A stretch of DNA of 64,000 nucleotides from Cryptomeria japonica (GCF_030272615.1 NC_081414.1:811679069-811743068), one strand, 5' to 3'. Numbered from the stretch's first letter, positions 1-11,510 are shown. Program-made: numbers and translations. The notes: generated by a model not told the origin, from the sequence alone.

Positions 1-52
1 CTCCATATACTCCATCTGATAATATCTTTGATATTTTTCACATATGTACATA

Positions 53-63
53 CTCCCCCTTTG
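53..63 (-). promoter_or_regulatory. Polypurine-tract-like site of a minus-strand LTR element
   Basis: On the minus strand this reads CAAAGGGGGAG and follows a GTCATTAATTT stretch, the same context as the polypurine tracts next to the 3' LTRs of the complete Copia elements in this window. It suggests that the decayed minus-strand frame to its right belongs to an LTR retrotransposon whose 3' LTR lies at or beyond the left edge. Bases 1-52 do not visibly match the LTR at 13371-14293, so the pairing is unproven. Confidence 0.4.
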
Positions 64-184
64 AAATTAATGACAAAGACCAATGAAAGAATAAAAGAAA
101 GAAAGAATACTATTAGTGTCACTCGAGCTTAGTCATCTTCAATATTTCTAGGTATGCCTTTTGTAGCAACTGAAGATACGTGTC

Positions 185-3100
185 CTAGCCTGATTTGAAA
201 GTATCAGATACTGATGCAAGTCCACTGAGTAAGAGGGAAAATGATTCCTTCTCCTGGGTATCTACTGGTGTGGGTTTTGATAGCATCTCCATGCATTCTT
301 TCTTGTGAACACCCAATAAATCAAGTCTAGGGCTTACCAATCGTCTTAAATTTATTGCTCTCCTTATTATTTTATCTTTCTCCTTCTCAAAAGAAAAAAC
401 TTGGTTCTCCAAGGACAACATTTGTCCATCAACAGATGTAGTTAGTGCAGTCAGTCCATCAAAAGAGTTAGAAATACTAGCCATTTTGTCATATAACTCT
501 TTCAATCTGCTATCTACATTAGCTATAAGATTTCCTAAATTACAACATACTTTGTAGATATTAGTGCATTGTTTTAAACAAATTTCAATGGGAATAAGCT
601 TTTCTTCTATTTTCTTCTTCCCAATTTCTATGAGTTGATCAAAAGCTACTCTTTTTACTGCAAAGAAACTGTCCAAAGCTTGTCAGTCTGCAATCGATCT
701 CAAGGATTGAAAATTATTTGATATGTGCTCTATCAAAGTCTTGAGCTTAATATAAGGGCTTGCTCCATCCTCAATCTAACATTTAGGCATTATTTTGTGT
801 AGTACAGAGACCGATTGATTAATTAACCCTTTGTCTACAATTCCTTCCTTTATCAATTTCTAAGTGGCCATCATCAATAATTCTATTGGACTTAACTGAG
901 AGACTAATTTCTTCTCAACTTGAGAAGTGTCAATTGCAAAAACTCTTGTCGGGGAATCAATTTTACCTACCAGAATGGACTCAGTTGATTTTAGCTTGTC
1001 CATCTCAACCTCTTTTGCACTGGTGGCTCTACCACTTGGTGTAGTATCAGTTACTACTGATGGAGTATCGTCCATAGTTTTTCCAATGTTCTATATATTG
1101 CCTTGCTCAAAAATTGTCTGTGCCGGTACAAACTGTACACTCTCTTTAACTGGTGGTTGTGGTTGTACCAAAACTAGAGTTGAACTGCCCAAAATAACCA
1201 TTCCTTTTGATTTGTCAGGAATGGTGGGAGATGTTGCCTTTGCAAATTCTTCTTGAGATGTGAGAAAGTATGGGTTTTTCTAAAAGAATTTTTTCCATCC
1301 CTTACTTGTCTCATTTATCACCTCATTTACTCTTCCCATCATAAGCCTTATCCATTGGTTTTTTCTACTAAAAATTGTCCTATTAGCAATATCTATACAT
1401 CTTTTCCTCTCTTCATTATTTATAGTACCACATTGTTCCAAAAGTGCAACTTCCTTGATTTCCCTATCCCTCTTGATATTAACAAGTCTTCTAGCCTCAA
1501 GTTTATTGTACAGGGATAAAGGTATCTCATTCAAAATTTCAACTAAGGCTTTCGTATAGATGTCTATATATAGTAAAATAGCCTCTTCTAGCTCATTTTG
1601 CTCATTTTCTTCAAAATATTCATAATACTTTGATATATTCTTTAATATTCCATCTTTTGTAACTTCATCAATAATTTCAGCATAGGTCATTGTTGTCTTA
1701 CTAGTTTCAGTATCATCACCCTTCTACTTTTTTCTTGTGGTTGTTGGTCTTACTAGTTTCCTCTTCTGCATAGGCTTCCTTACTGATGGCGGATGTGCAA
1801 TAGGCTGAGCTGCCTTTCTGACAAGTCTCCTCCTAGGTTCTACCTTCTATTTCTCTACTGGTGGTTTTAACACATTCTTCCTTATACCCTTCTGAAAGCC
1901 AAAGGCTCATTATCCTCAGGATCAGAGTCAGAAAGGATAGGGGAAATGTGTACTTGTGGCTTCTTCACTTCTTTAGTAACAACCTCTATCGATTTAGCAG
2001 CCTGTTTAGATTTGGAGCCCAGCTGAGTGTCTATCTTATGCAACACATCTTCTACATATGCAAACATCTTTTCTATTTTCTTTTCTCTTCTCTTCCTATT
2101 AAATTTTCTTTTCACTTCAAGAGCCTTCTCTCCTGTTGTACCAAAATGTTTTGTCTTATCATCTAATGGGGCATCTAATAGCATCTTTGCATAAAGTTCA
2201 AAGATACTATCATCCACCTCATATCCAAGCTCATTAATCCAAATTTACCTGGGTTCAACTACTTCCATGAGAGTTTCATAAGTTTTCACCATGAAACATA
2301 TGTCAGTGGAATACTTCTCCACAATACTCTTTGAAATTATCTCCCTTTTCCTCATGTTTTCTTGAAAAGTCTTAAAATACCCCTAAAGTTTCTATAATCT
2401 CTGCCGGTACCAAGACTGGTGATAACTATCTTGATATGCATACCTACCGGTATGTCATGAGCCCATTGCTTCTTTCCTAAACCGGGTAGCTCATTCAGGA
2501 AGTAAAGCATTAAACAAACAATTAAGTTTCCATATCTAAAGGTGCCTTTTTTGGTTCCTTTGACCTTAGTAAGGTTTAGCATCAATTCACTCCTCATCCA
2601 TTCACATAAGTCATACTTCACATTATTCCTTAGCATCTGATATGCGGCATGAATGCATGAACTTGCAACAGAATTCAATTGGTTGGATTGAGTTACCTTG
2701 TATCCTATGATCATGCCTGCACACTTTATGTTCGTGCTGGTTATTATGCTTATCCTCATTTATCTGCTATTGGATGTAGCACCAGTGAGTTTTTCAACCT
2801 CTATGTTGGAAATTTTCTTGCCAGGTTCTTGTCTGACCCTGGGTAACTCGGTGACAACTTGAATAGCTTCCTTTGTGATCATGTAGGGTCTGTAGATAAC
2901 CAAATGAATTTGTTGTGAATCCTGCTCAGAATGTATCTAATTACCTCATCCTTGAATTACGATATGTACAGAATACCAATTAACCCTAGATCCTTAATTG
3001 GTTTGAATTCTGGTTTGATCATTCTGGTGTCTCCTAGTATCACTGATTGATACATGATTTTGATGTCTTCAGTGCCCAAATCCTCAAGAATGTAGTGAAT

Positions 3101-3275
3101 GTATGCCCTCACATCTTCAACATACATTACTCTGCCAGGAACCCTAAAAAATGCTCTTGCAGAGTTCCTTTTTGGCAATTTTGGGAACCTCATTAAAGAC
3201 TGGCCTTAACCTATCCTTGACTTCGACAATGATGGGATTTGCAATAAAAGTGGGTGCTGAAGACCCAGATGCCAT
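185..3275 (-). pseudogene. Decayed long retroelement-type reading frame, family not recognised
   Basis: A minus-strand frame starts at an ATG (3273-3275, MASGSSAPTF) and can be followed, with frameshifts and stops, down to a stop at 185. Open pieces are 2957-3193, 2352-2759, 1882-2217, 1280-1690, 860-1075 and 185-676. The last three are in one frame and separated by few stops. The N-terminal part (RVPGRVMYVEDVRAYIHYIL) looks globular, the middle is basic and proline-rich, and the C-terminal 160 residues look coiled-coil. No RT, integrase or protease motif is visible. A polypurine tract at 53-63 lies downstream, so I take it as the extra or only ORF of an LTR element rather than a host gene. 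It may belong with the gag-like block at 4866-5867, but this is not shown. No domain family is assigned. Confidence 0.5.
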
Positions 3276-3439
3276 GTCGAGAAATACCTGAGAGTGAATG
3301 CCAGAGAAATATTTGAGTGCTTCAGATAATTGCTTGAAATCCTCTCTTAATTCTTTGCTTGCTCTTAATTCGCCTTTACTTCACTCTGATTGCTTGAGTG
3401 CTCGGTGAGTGAAAATGAATTCACTTACCCTCTTTTATC

Positions 3440-4865
3440 TATTAGCATATGATGAACCGGTATGATGATTATGATGATAATATATGTTGTCATTGATGTC
3501 AATAAGTACAGGTGAACTGGTATGAAGATTAGGAGAAGTTGTTATTGATGTTCAAGTTGGAGAACCGGTATGAAGAGATGTAGTGAACCGGTGTTAGGCT
3601 TTCACTAAGTGTGACTACCAGTTGGTAGTCTTAGCTCTAGGGTTTCCGGTTTGGAAATCTATCTTGTGCGATACAAATGGTGATATTTTGTGATGAGTTA
3701 GTTAAGAAATAAGGATGAGATCAAGATGCCACGTCAATTTTGTGCACGTGAAGGATTTCCTTGAGGATCTTGCATGTGAAGATCGATTGCATTAAATGTC
3801 TACCTCGGGAATGAACATTCTTCTTAGCGGTATGTGAAGAGAGTGTGATGGGTTATTGATTTCTATTTGTGGTGAAGAATGGATGATGCAGAATGACTTG
3901 TAATCTATTTGAGATTGTTTTATTTTGTGCAAAGTGTTTAAACGGTTAGGATTGGACCGCTTGTAATTGTAAACCTAAATGTTTAGGGTTTAGGGTTTAT
4001 GCTACCGACCTAATTGTTGTCTATAAGGTCAATGATTTTTGATATTGTAAGTGTTGGTAAATGTTGTGTCTTTATTTGAGTGATGAGGTACTTGGTAGAC
4101 CAGTGAGTGGAAAACTACAGAGTGTGATTGTAGAGTAGAGGAATTGAAAAGGATCTACCTTAGCATGTAGTGTTATTATCAAATGAAAGCTTTACCTATT
4201 GACTTCTAACCATTTCAACAGAAGGAAAATCCCTTGATTGGGTAGCTTTAACAGGCTTATTGTGAATCCTCTAACCAGGTGACCCAAGATCATTGAGTTC
4301 TTCAAATCCTCTAAAAAGGTAACCTTTAACAGGGTTTCAACCTTTAACAAGGTATATAGCCATCCCTTAACTGGGTGATCTTTAATAGGATCAGTTCCTA
4401 ACAAAACCTTATTGTAAAGTCTTTAACCAGACTAGGCTCCTAACAAAGCAATCTTCAAAAGAGTTCAAAAACAAGCTTGTGGGTATTCATCCCCACCGAG
4501 GTTTTTCCCTTTTGGGTTTCCACATGAAAAATTTGTGTGTCATGTGATGATTGAGTATTCTTTGTTTAGGTGATTATGCATGCAAAGATAATGGTTATGG
4601 TATTATTGATACAACACATGCATATGTATATTGGTGAAGTAGTTATCAAGTGTTGAATGTTATTTGAAATATTCAGTTTTACTAGTTTAGATGTCTAAAG
4701 TCTTATTGTGTTTAACTAGTATTTCCATGGTTAAGTTCAGTGATGAAGACAACCGATTATCATTGTTTTAACTTGATAAGTTGTTGAAAATTTTTTGTCT
4801 ATACTGATTCACCCCCCCCCCTCTCAGTACCAGTTAGGGTATCATTTGTTCATCATTATTCATCA
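3440..4865 (+). mobile_element. Solo LTR of the same Copia family as the element at 5868-13005
   Basis: The sequence parallels the LTRs at 5868-7105 and 11511-13005 throughout. It has an ACCGGTAT-rich start, a TCTATAAGG TATA-like box near 4019, an array of TTAAC-GGGT motifs (about 4195-4440), a TTTTTCCC...GGGTTTCCACATG box near 4502, a ten-C run followed by CTCTCAG (4812-4827), and the terminus TTCATCA. The 5' terminus reads TATTAGCATATG where the complete element has TGTTGGCATATG, two G-to-A changes. The flanking pentamers are TTATC (3435-3439) and TTATT (4866-4870), a target duplication with one mismatch. There is no primer site or internal domain next to it, as expected after LTR-LTR recombination. 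Confidence 0.75.
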
Positions 4866-5867
4866 TTATTAGTGAGTAAAAACCCTAATTCTTTGTAATT
4901 AATGCTTCACCAACAACCCTACGGATGCCAGTTTCACAATTATGTGTCGGGGTAACCTTCATCGATGATGAACACATTTCTCTAGATCTCTTTCTAGATA
5001 TCCTTAGATCTCTTCCAGGGTAATAGACAAAATTTAGCAGGGACTTTGCCAACCCCTAAGGCTTATGCCTTAGTTATCAGTGGAATTTCCTGCCTGTGGA
5101 TTTGTCAGGATAGATCCATCTCCACTATGTTCTTCAGATTTTATAACCCATCTCTCAGTGTGATCTTGTTGTATTTCATCTACCTTACGCTTTCCTTTCT
5201 CATTATTAACTAAGTCAGTCTTGCTTCTGCAATACTTAGCAATATGACCTATTTTTTTGCATGCATAGCATGCAACATTGTTCTTCTGAATTGCATTGAC
5301 ATATCCAGTATTATTATTTCTTTACCGACAATGATTACCAAAACGTCCAAACTTTCCACATGCATGGCATTTAACATTCATTCTACAATCTTCTGATCTA
5401 TGATCATATTTCTTGTAGTTTGTGCATTGAACGGGAATAGAATTGTAGTTTTGATCTGCCTTATTTCTACATTGTTTATCCATATGCCTAGATTTATTGC
5501 AAACAAAACACCTACCATTAAATTTATAAGCATTAGATTTCCTTACCGGTTTCCTCTATTTTGATTAGTTCTGCATATCGGTTGTCTGCTCTTCATTAGC
5601 AGTACTGAAGGTTTCACCTTGCACAAATCCAAGTCCTCTAGAATCATCAATCTGTCTTTGTCTTTTTAGTAAGTCATCCAACTGTGCAACACTAATCCTA
5701 AACTTTTATTTATACTCACTTGCAGTAGTCAGATCATCTCTCAAAGTAGTTACTTATCTTTCAAGTTATTGTTCATTATTCTAGGCGTGTGCCAAATCAG
5801 TTCTCAATAGATTATTCTCATGAGTCAATCTTTCACATTCATCAAACTTGTTCTTCAAAGATAAAAC
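4866..5867 (-). pseudogene. Copia-type gag remnant with a CCHC zinc-knuckle array (3' part)
   Basis: Read on the minus strand, this block carries four CCHC-type knuckles between about 5515 and 5225: CFVCNKSRHMDKQC (intact), CTNYKKYDHRSEDC (second Cys changed to Tyr), CHACGKFGRFGNHC (spacing disturbed) and CYACKKIGHIAKYC (intact). Before them lies a coiled-coil stretch and LDDLLKRQRQ...GLGF, a segment I associate with the C-terminal part of plant Copia gag proteins. Several stops interrupt the frame. The coiled coil continues on the far side of the Copia element at 5868-13005, which split this gag. Bases 4866-5190 hold the tail of the frame and unassigned sequence. CCHC knuckles bind nucleic acid, so this was a capsid/nucleocapsid precursor. 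The call is good; the family is uncertain. Confidence 0.6.
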
Positions 5868-7105
5868 TGTTGGCATATGTGCAGAGCTTGATTACATGAT
5901 GATATTGTATGTTGTCATTGATGTCGATATGCTAAAGTATGAACCGGTATATTGAAGTAAGCAAACCATTATATGTGAGAACTGGTATGATATTGTGAAC
6001 CGGTATATGGGAAGTTTTGTATCAGGGTTTCATTTGGCATGACTACCGGTTGGTAGTCTCTGTAAACGATGGAGAGTGCGTGATGGGTTATCAACTTCCT
6101 AAATTAGTAGAGAATGAATGTTGGAGAATGTCTTGAGATCTGTTCAAGACTATTGTATTCAATGCAGCATGATTAACGGTCATGATTGAACCGTCTGAAT
6201 TGTTAAACCTAAATGTTTAGGGTTTAGGGTTTATGCTATCGACCTATCTATTTTCTATAAGGTCGATGATGTTTTTCATTTTGAAGTTGTTGGCAAATTT
6301 TATGTGTGTATCCAAGTGAAGAGATACTTGATTCTTGCTAGACCAGAGAAGTGTGTTGATACCTGTAGAGTGTGATTGCAGAAGAAAAGGATCTAAAGTG
6401 GATCTGACTTGACATTGAGTGCTGTTATCAGATCAGTGTATTACCTGTTGACTTCTAACCATTTCAGCAATTGGAAAATCCCTTAACCGGGTAGCTTTAA
6501 CAGGCTTCTGTGTAAATCCTTTAATAGGGTGACTCAATTCAATGAGTTCTTGAAATCCTCTTGCGAGGTAACCTTTAACCAGGTATTTAGCCATCCCTTA
6601 ATCAGGTGATCCCTAGCATGATCGATTCCTAGTAGAACCTATTGTAAAAAGTCTTTAACCAAACTAGGCCCCTAATAGAGCAAACTTCAGAAGAGTTCAA
6701 AGAACAGCTTGTGGGTATTCATCCCCATCGTGGTTTTTCCCAGTTGGGTTTCCACATGAAAAATTAGTGTGTCATGTGTGATGCTTTAATATTCTCTGTC
6801 AAGTAGTAAAGCATGTTGAACTGATAGTCATTATATTTCTGATGATATATTACTTGTTTATGCATACGGGTGAAGTGGAAATGAGATATTAGATTGTGTA
6901 GAGATCTAAGTGTTTACCGGTTTATGTCTTTCATACTCTCACTGTGTTTTACTGATAGTGTCCTGATTTAGACCGGTGTTATGGTTTACCAATCAAGTGT
7001 AGTCTTTGCAGTCAAACTGGTCCAGGGAAAGTTTTTTTTGTCTGTACTGATTCCCCCCCCCCTCTCAGTACCAGTTTGGTAATAACTGTTCATCATTATT
7101 CATCA
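5868..7105 (+). repeat. 5' LTR of the complete Copia element
   Basis: It matches the 3' LTR at 11511-13005 but is about 257 bases shorter, through four deletions. The largest removes 185 bases corresponding to 11741-11925 and lies between two AGTCTC hexamers. It keeps a TATA-like TCTATAAGG (about 6254-6262), the TTAAC-GGGT motif array (about 6478-6680), the TTTTTCCC/GGGTTTCCACATG box (6733-6757) and a poly-C/CTCTCAG box (7053-7068). The LTR would supply promoter and polyadenylation signals. Confidence 0.92.
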
Positions 7106-7107
7106 AT

Positions 7108-7119
7108 TGGTATCAGAGC
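7108..7119 (+). promoter_or_regulatory. Primer binding site, initiator Met-tRNA type
   Basis: TGGTATCAGAGC lies two bases (AT) after the 5' LTR. This is the usual plant LTR-element sequence complementary to the 3' end of initiator methionine tRNA, which primes minus-strand cDNA synthesis. The same AT spacer separates LTR and primer site in the other Copia elements of the window. Confidence 0.85.
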
Positions 7120-7176
7120 ATCTTCCAGGTCCTCTGTGTTGTAAGCTTAACCACTTGAGGAAAACATCCTACTCTA

Positions 7177-10100
7177 ATGATGAAGAGGGAAGGTCCAAAG
7201 TTAAACAGAGATAACTTTAAGATATGGAAGGACAGAATGAAGATCTACATTAGAAGCATGGGTGCTCAACACTGGAGTGATGTTGATAGTGCTTATGTTA
7301 TTCCTACTGGTACTCTCACTGATGATCAAAAAAGAGAGATTTAGGAGAATGGGCAAGTCATGGAAGCCCTAATTAGTAGTCTATCTAACATTGAGTTTAT
7401 TGATATTCAAGATAAAGATAATCCCAAAGAAGTATGGGATGCTCTAGATAATATCTATGGTGGTGATGAGCATGTGAAACAAGCTAAGGAAGAGAGCCTT
7501 AGGGGAAAGTTTTAAGACATGCAGATGGTTGAAGGAGAAACCATTCAACAATATGGAATAAGAATCAAAACTATTGTTGGAGACATCAAGAGTGCAAGAG
7601 GTAAAATAGATGATTCCACTGTTGTTAGCAAATTATTGAGATCCTTATTACCTATCTATGCAATAAATGTTGCTACTATTCAGGAGTTGAGGTCTATAGA
7701 CAAGAGAAAGGTATCCCTACACTCCATCATTGCTAAGTTGATTGCATATGAGCTAAATAATTATGATGGCAGTATTCAGAAGACTAAATCAACCTTTAGA
7801 GCATCTGCTGCACCATAACAAAAGAGAAAAGAAGCTAGTACGAGTTGTGAACCAAGACAAAGCAGAGAAATGGATGATGAGGAGATCCTGATGGAATTTG
7901 AAGCTCTTCTTGCCAAGAGACTTCCCAAGGGAACTGGTAAATACAGAGGTAAGCTCCCTTTGAAATGCTTTTCTTGCAATAGGATATGACACATTGCTAC
8001 AAACTATCCTAATGGTGATAATAAGGACAAACCAGAGAAGTTCAAGAAGTTCAAAGGAGGAAACAGGAGAAACTATTTTGTAGCAATTGATGAAGGTGTC
8101 ACTGATGAGGAATCAAAAGATGAAGAAAGTGAAGACATTGTGTTTGTAGCAGTTAAGGAAGATGTGTCAGACAAGAAGACTCTTGTCTCCTGCTCTGATA
8201 ATTCCAATGAGTGGATTATTTATAGTGGTTGTTCTCACCACATGACTGGTGACCAGAGTAAGTTTCTCTCTCTGGAAGAGTATGATGGTGGTGTGGTCTG
8301 ATTTGATAATGATGCACCATGTATGGTAAAAGGTAGAGGGTCCATCTCTCTAAATGGAAAAACTAGTGCTAATAATGTGTATTGGGTAGAAGGTCTTAGG
8401 CACAACCTTTTGAGTGTTGCCTAGTTGAATGATAATGGACTCACTCTAGAATTCAAAGATGGAGTGTGAAAAATAAAATAAAAGAGTGGTGAACTAATGG
8501 CCACCAGTATGCAGACCAAAGGTAACTTATTTCAGCTGAATGCAAATATCAGTACATGTCTAATGGCTAAGTTTGATGATAGCTAGATATGGCATAGGCG
8601 ACTTTGCCATGTAAACTTTGATAATATTATGAAGGCCAGTAAGATCAAGGTAGTTAGAGGATTGCCTGTGCTGAGCAAACCAGAGAATCCTTTGTGCAGA
8701 GAGTGTCAACTAGGGAAAATATCTTCCTCAACCTTCAAAGCTAAATATTTCACTCCAGACAATTTACTTGATCTTGTGCATACTAATTTGTGTGGTCCTA
8801 TGAAAACTAGGAGTGTGTAGGGAGATATGTACTTTATGATTCTCACTAATGACTGCTCAAGAATGATGTGGGTCACATTCTTGAAAGATAAGTCTGAAGC
8901 TTCTGGAAAGTTCAAAGCTTTCAGAGCACTAGTCGAAAAGGAAAGTGGTAAGAGGATCAAGTGCCTAAGAACTGATCAAGGAGGAGAATTCACTTCTGGT
9001 GAATTCAACAAGTACTGTGAAGAGAACATCATCAAGAGGCAACTATCTACCCCCCAGACTCCACAATAGAATGGCCTAGTAGATAGGAACAACTGGACTG
9101 TAGTTGAAGTAGCCAGAACCATGCTGATTCAAGGGAAGGTTGCTCACACCTTTTGGAGAGAAGCGGTGAGCACTGCAGTCTACACTTTGAACAAGGTACT
9201 CATCAAGAAAGGTAAGGATAAAACACCTTATGAGTATTGGACCGGTAAGACTCTCGTAGTAAGCTACTTTAGAGTGTTTGGTAGCAAATGTTATATCAAG
9301 AGGAGTGAACATCAGAGCAAGTTTGATGTAAGATGTGATGAGGGAATATTCCTAGGATATTCCACCAAGAGTAGAGCTCTCAAGTGTTTCAACAATAGGA
9401 CTTAGAGAATTGTTGAAAGTATTAATGTTAGAATTGATGAAACCTCTAAGAAACTTGAGGAAACCGACAGTGAGCGAGTGGTAGATGAACCGATTGTAAC
9501 CTTCTGGGAACCAGTTGCAAAACAACCTAGTACCAGTAATAGTGCTTCTACACCAGTAGATGCTGATGCTGATGAAGATGAGGATGAAGAAGAAAATCAA
9601 GAGGAAATAGCTAAGATCATTTCTAGGTATGTAAAGTTGAATCATGATCCAAAGCAGTTCATAGGAGACAAGGATGCAAGAATTCTTACAAGAAGAAAGG
9701 TTAGAGAAAATTCTTGTATGATCTTTGAATTTGAGCCTAAAACATCTAAACAGGAACATAAAGATGAAGACTTGATCAAGGCAATGGAAGAGGAACTTGA
9801 CTAGATAGAAAATAAAGGTACATGGTCTTTGGTACCCAGACATGAGCATAAAAATGTCATTGGCACCAAATGGGTTTTCAGAAATAAGCTGAATGAAGAT
9901 GGCATAGTGGTAAGAAACAAAGCCAGACTAGTGTGTAAGGGATATGCTCAAGAAGAAGGAGAAGACTACGGAGAAATATTTTCTCCAGTAGCTAGATTGG
10001 AAGGAGTTTGTATGCTTCTTGCATATGCAGCCTTCAAGGGATTGAAAGTATATCAAATCGATGTAAAATCTGCATTTCTGAATGGAATACTTGAAGAGGA

Positions 10101-11268
10101 GGTGTATATAGAGCAACCAGATTGGTTTGCCTTATTAGAAGACAATGACATGGTGTGTAGGATAAATAAAGCCTTGTATGGATTGAAGCAGGCACCTAGA
10201 GCATGGTATGAACACTTACACTCCCATCTTGTGAATATTGGATTTGAAAGAACAAGTGAAGATAGCAATATCTATTTGAAGAAAGAATGAGATCAAATTC
10301 TAATCTGTGAAGTATTTGTTGATGACATAATTTTTGGTGGAAATGACAAGATGAGTCATGATTTTGCAGATGAGATGAAGAAGGAATTTGAGATGTCACT
10401 TATAGGGGAGATTAAGTTCTTCATTGGACTACAGATTCAACAAATGAAAGATGGTATCTTTATCACTCAGTCCAAGTATGTCAAAGAGGTATTGAAGACC
10501 TTTGGCATGGAAGACAACAAACCGATTGGTACACCGATGGTGACCAGTTGTAAATTATCAAAAGAGGATGGCTCAACATTGGTAAATGAGAAGGAATACC
10601 AATCAATGATTGGTAAGTTGCACTATGTTGTACATAGAAGACCAAACATTGCTCATGCAGTGGGCATTACTGCACGGTTCCAGAGAAGTCCAAGAGAATC
10701 CCACTTGGTAGCAGTCAAGAGGATTCTTAGATATCTGAAGGAAACTATTGACTATGGATTGTGGTATCCATATAGTAATGATTTCAACCTCAAAGTGTTT
10801 ATAGATGCTGATTGGGCTGGTAATGTGGATGACTGGAAGAGCACAACCGGTAGTGCATTCTTTCTTGGTGGTAGACTAGTCTCATGGATGAGTAAGAAGC
10901 ACAGTTGAATCTCTCAGTCTACAATAGAAGCAGAATATGTTGCAGCATTTATGAACTACACCCAGATAATTTGGATGAAGCATGTATTAAGTGGTTTCAA
11001 AGTTCCTGTATCTAAACTGGTAAGTATTTTTTGTGACAATACAAGTGCAATTAATATTTCCAAGAATCCGGTTTTACATGCTAGAACCAAGCACTTCGAG
11101 CTCAAGTATCATTTCTTGAGGGAGAAGGTTCAAAACAAAGAAGTTGCATTGGAGCATGTTTCCAGTAAGGAGCAGTTAGCAGACATATTCACCAAGCCTC
11201 TACTGAACACTACATTTACCTATTTAAGAGGTGAATTAGGGGTGCTGCCCCTTCAAGATGTGAACTAA
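7177..11268 (+). pseudogene. Copia gag-pol polyprotein, one frame with about 15 stops
   Basis: One reading frame runs from ATG 7177 to TAA 11266-11268 without any frameshift, but is broken by about 15 stops, for example at 7342, 7513, 7816, 8818, 9802 and 10906. Order: N-terminal gag (KLNRDNFKIWKDRM), UBN2-like gag core (about 7350-7780), a damaged zinc knuckle (CFSCNRI..., 7969), protease with the catalytic DSG changed to YSG (WIIYSGCSHHMTG, 8212), GAG-pre-integrase (IWHRRLCHVNFDN, 8587), and the integrase core with VHTNLCGP (first Asp lost) and LRTDQGGEFTS. Then follow RT (FVDDIIFGGND, about 10315) and RNase H (FIDADWAGNVDD, 10798; DNTSAINISKNP; ADIFTKPL). Most stops look like C-to-T or G-to-A changes of Gln, Trp or Arg codons. 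Catalytic losses confirm it is inactive. Confidence 0.93.
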
Positions 11269-11342
11269 AGGTGTGTGCTCCACATCAGTCAAGTATTGCA
11301 TTGATAAATCTTTTTCAAGATTGGTGCATTGAAAGATGCTAC

Positions 11343-11510
11343 TCCTTAGGGGGAGAAGCATAGTGGAACATAGTTGTTTGTGCCTCCACTTTGGCATTGT
11401 TTTCAAAGGGGGAGAAGATGTGAAGCAAAGAAGATATCTACAGTATTGGGGAGAAGATGTGAATCAAAGAGATATCTTTGTATATTGTCATCAACACCAA
11501 AGGGGGAGAT
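11343..11510 (+). promoter_or_regulatory. Polypurine tract with upstream copies
   Basis: The functional tract is CAAAGGGGGAGAT (11498-11510), directly before the 3' LTR; it primes plus-strand cDNA. Earlier copies lie at 11345-11358 (TTAGGGGGAGAAG), 11404-11418 (CAAAGGGGGAGAAG) and, weaker, near 11444 (TTGGGGAGAAG). The second follows TTTGGCATTGTTTT, a phrase also found before the matching copy in the Copia element at 47006-53503. Repeated tracts between the pol stop and the 3' LTR are known from Sirevirus-type elements. Confidence 0.7.

Noticed and set aside
1-52. Left edge as the partner LTR of 13371-14293
   Set aside because: In its own direction the sequence after the polypurine tract does not match the start of that LTR.
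927-1256. Plus-strand 109-codon frame
   Set aside because: It is antisense to the decayed minus-strand frame and ends in unrelated sequence; no domain.
7053-7068. C/G run in the LTRs as a G-quadruplex
   Set aside because: There is only one G run on the complementary strand, so an intramolecular quadruplex cannot form.
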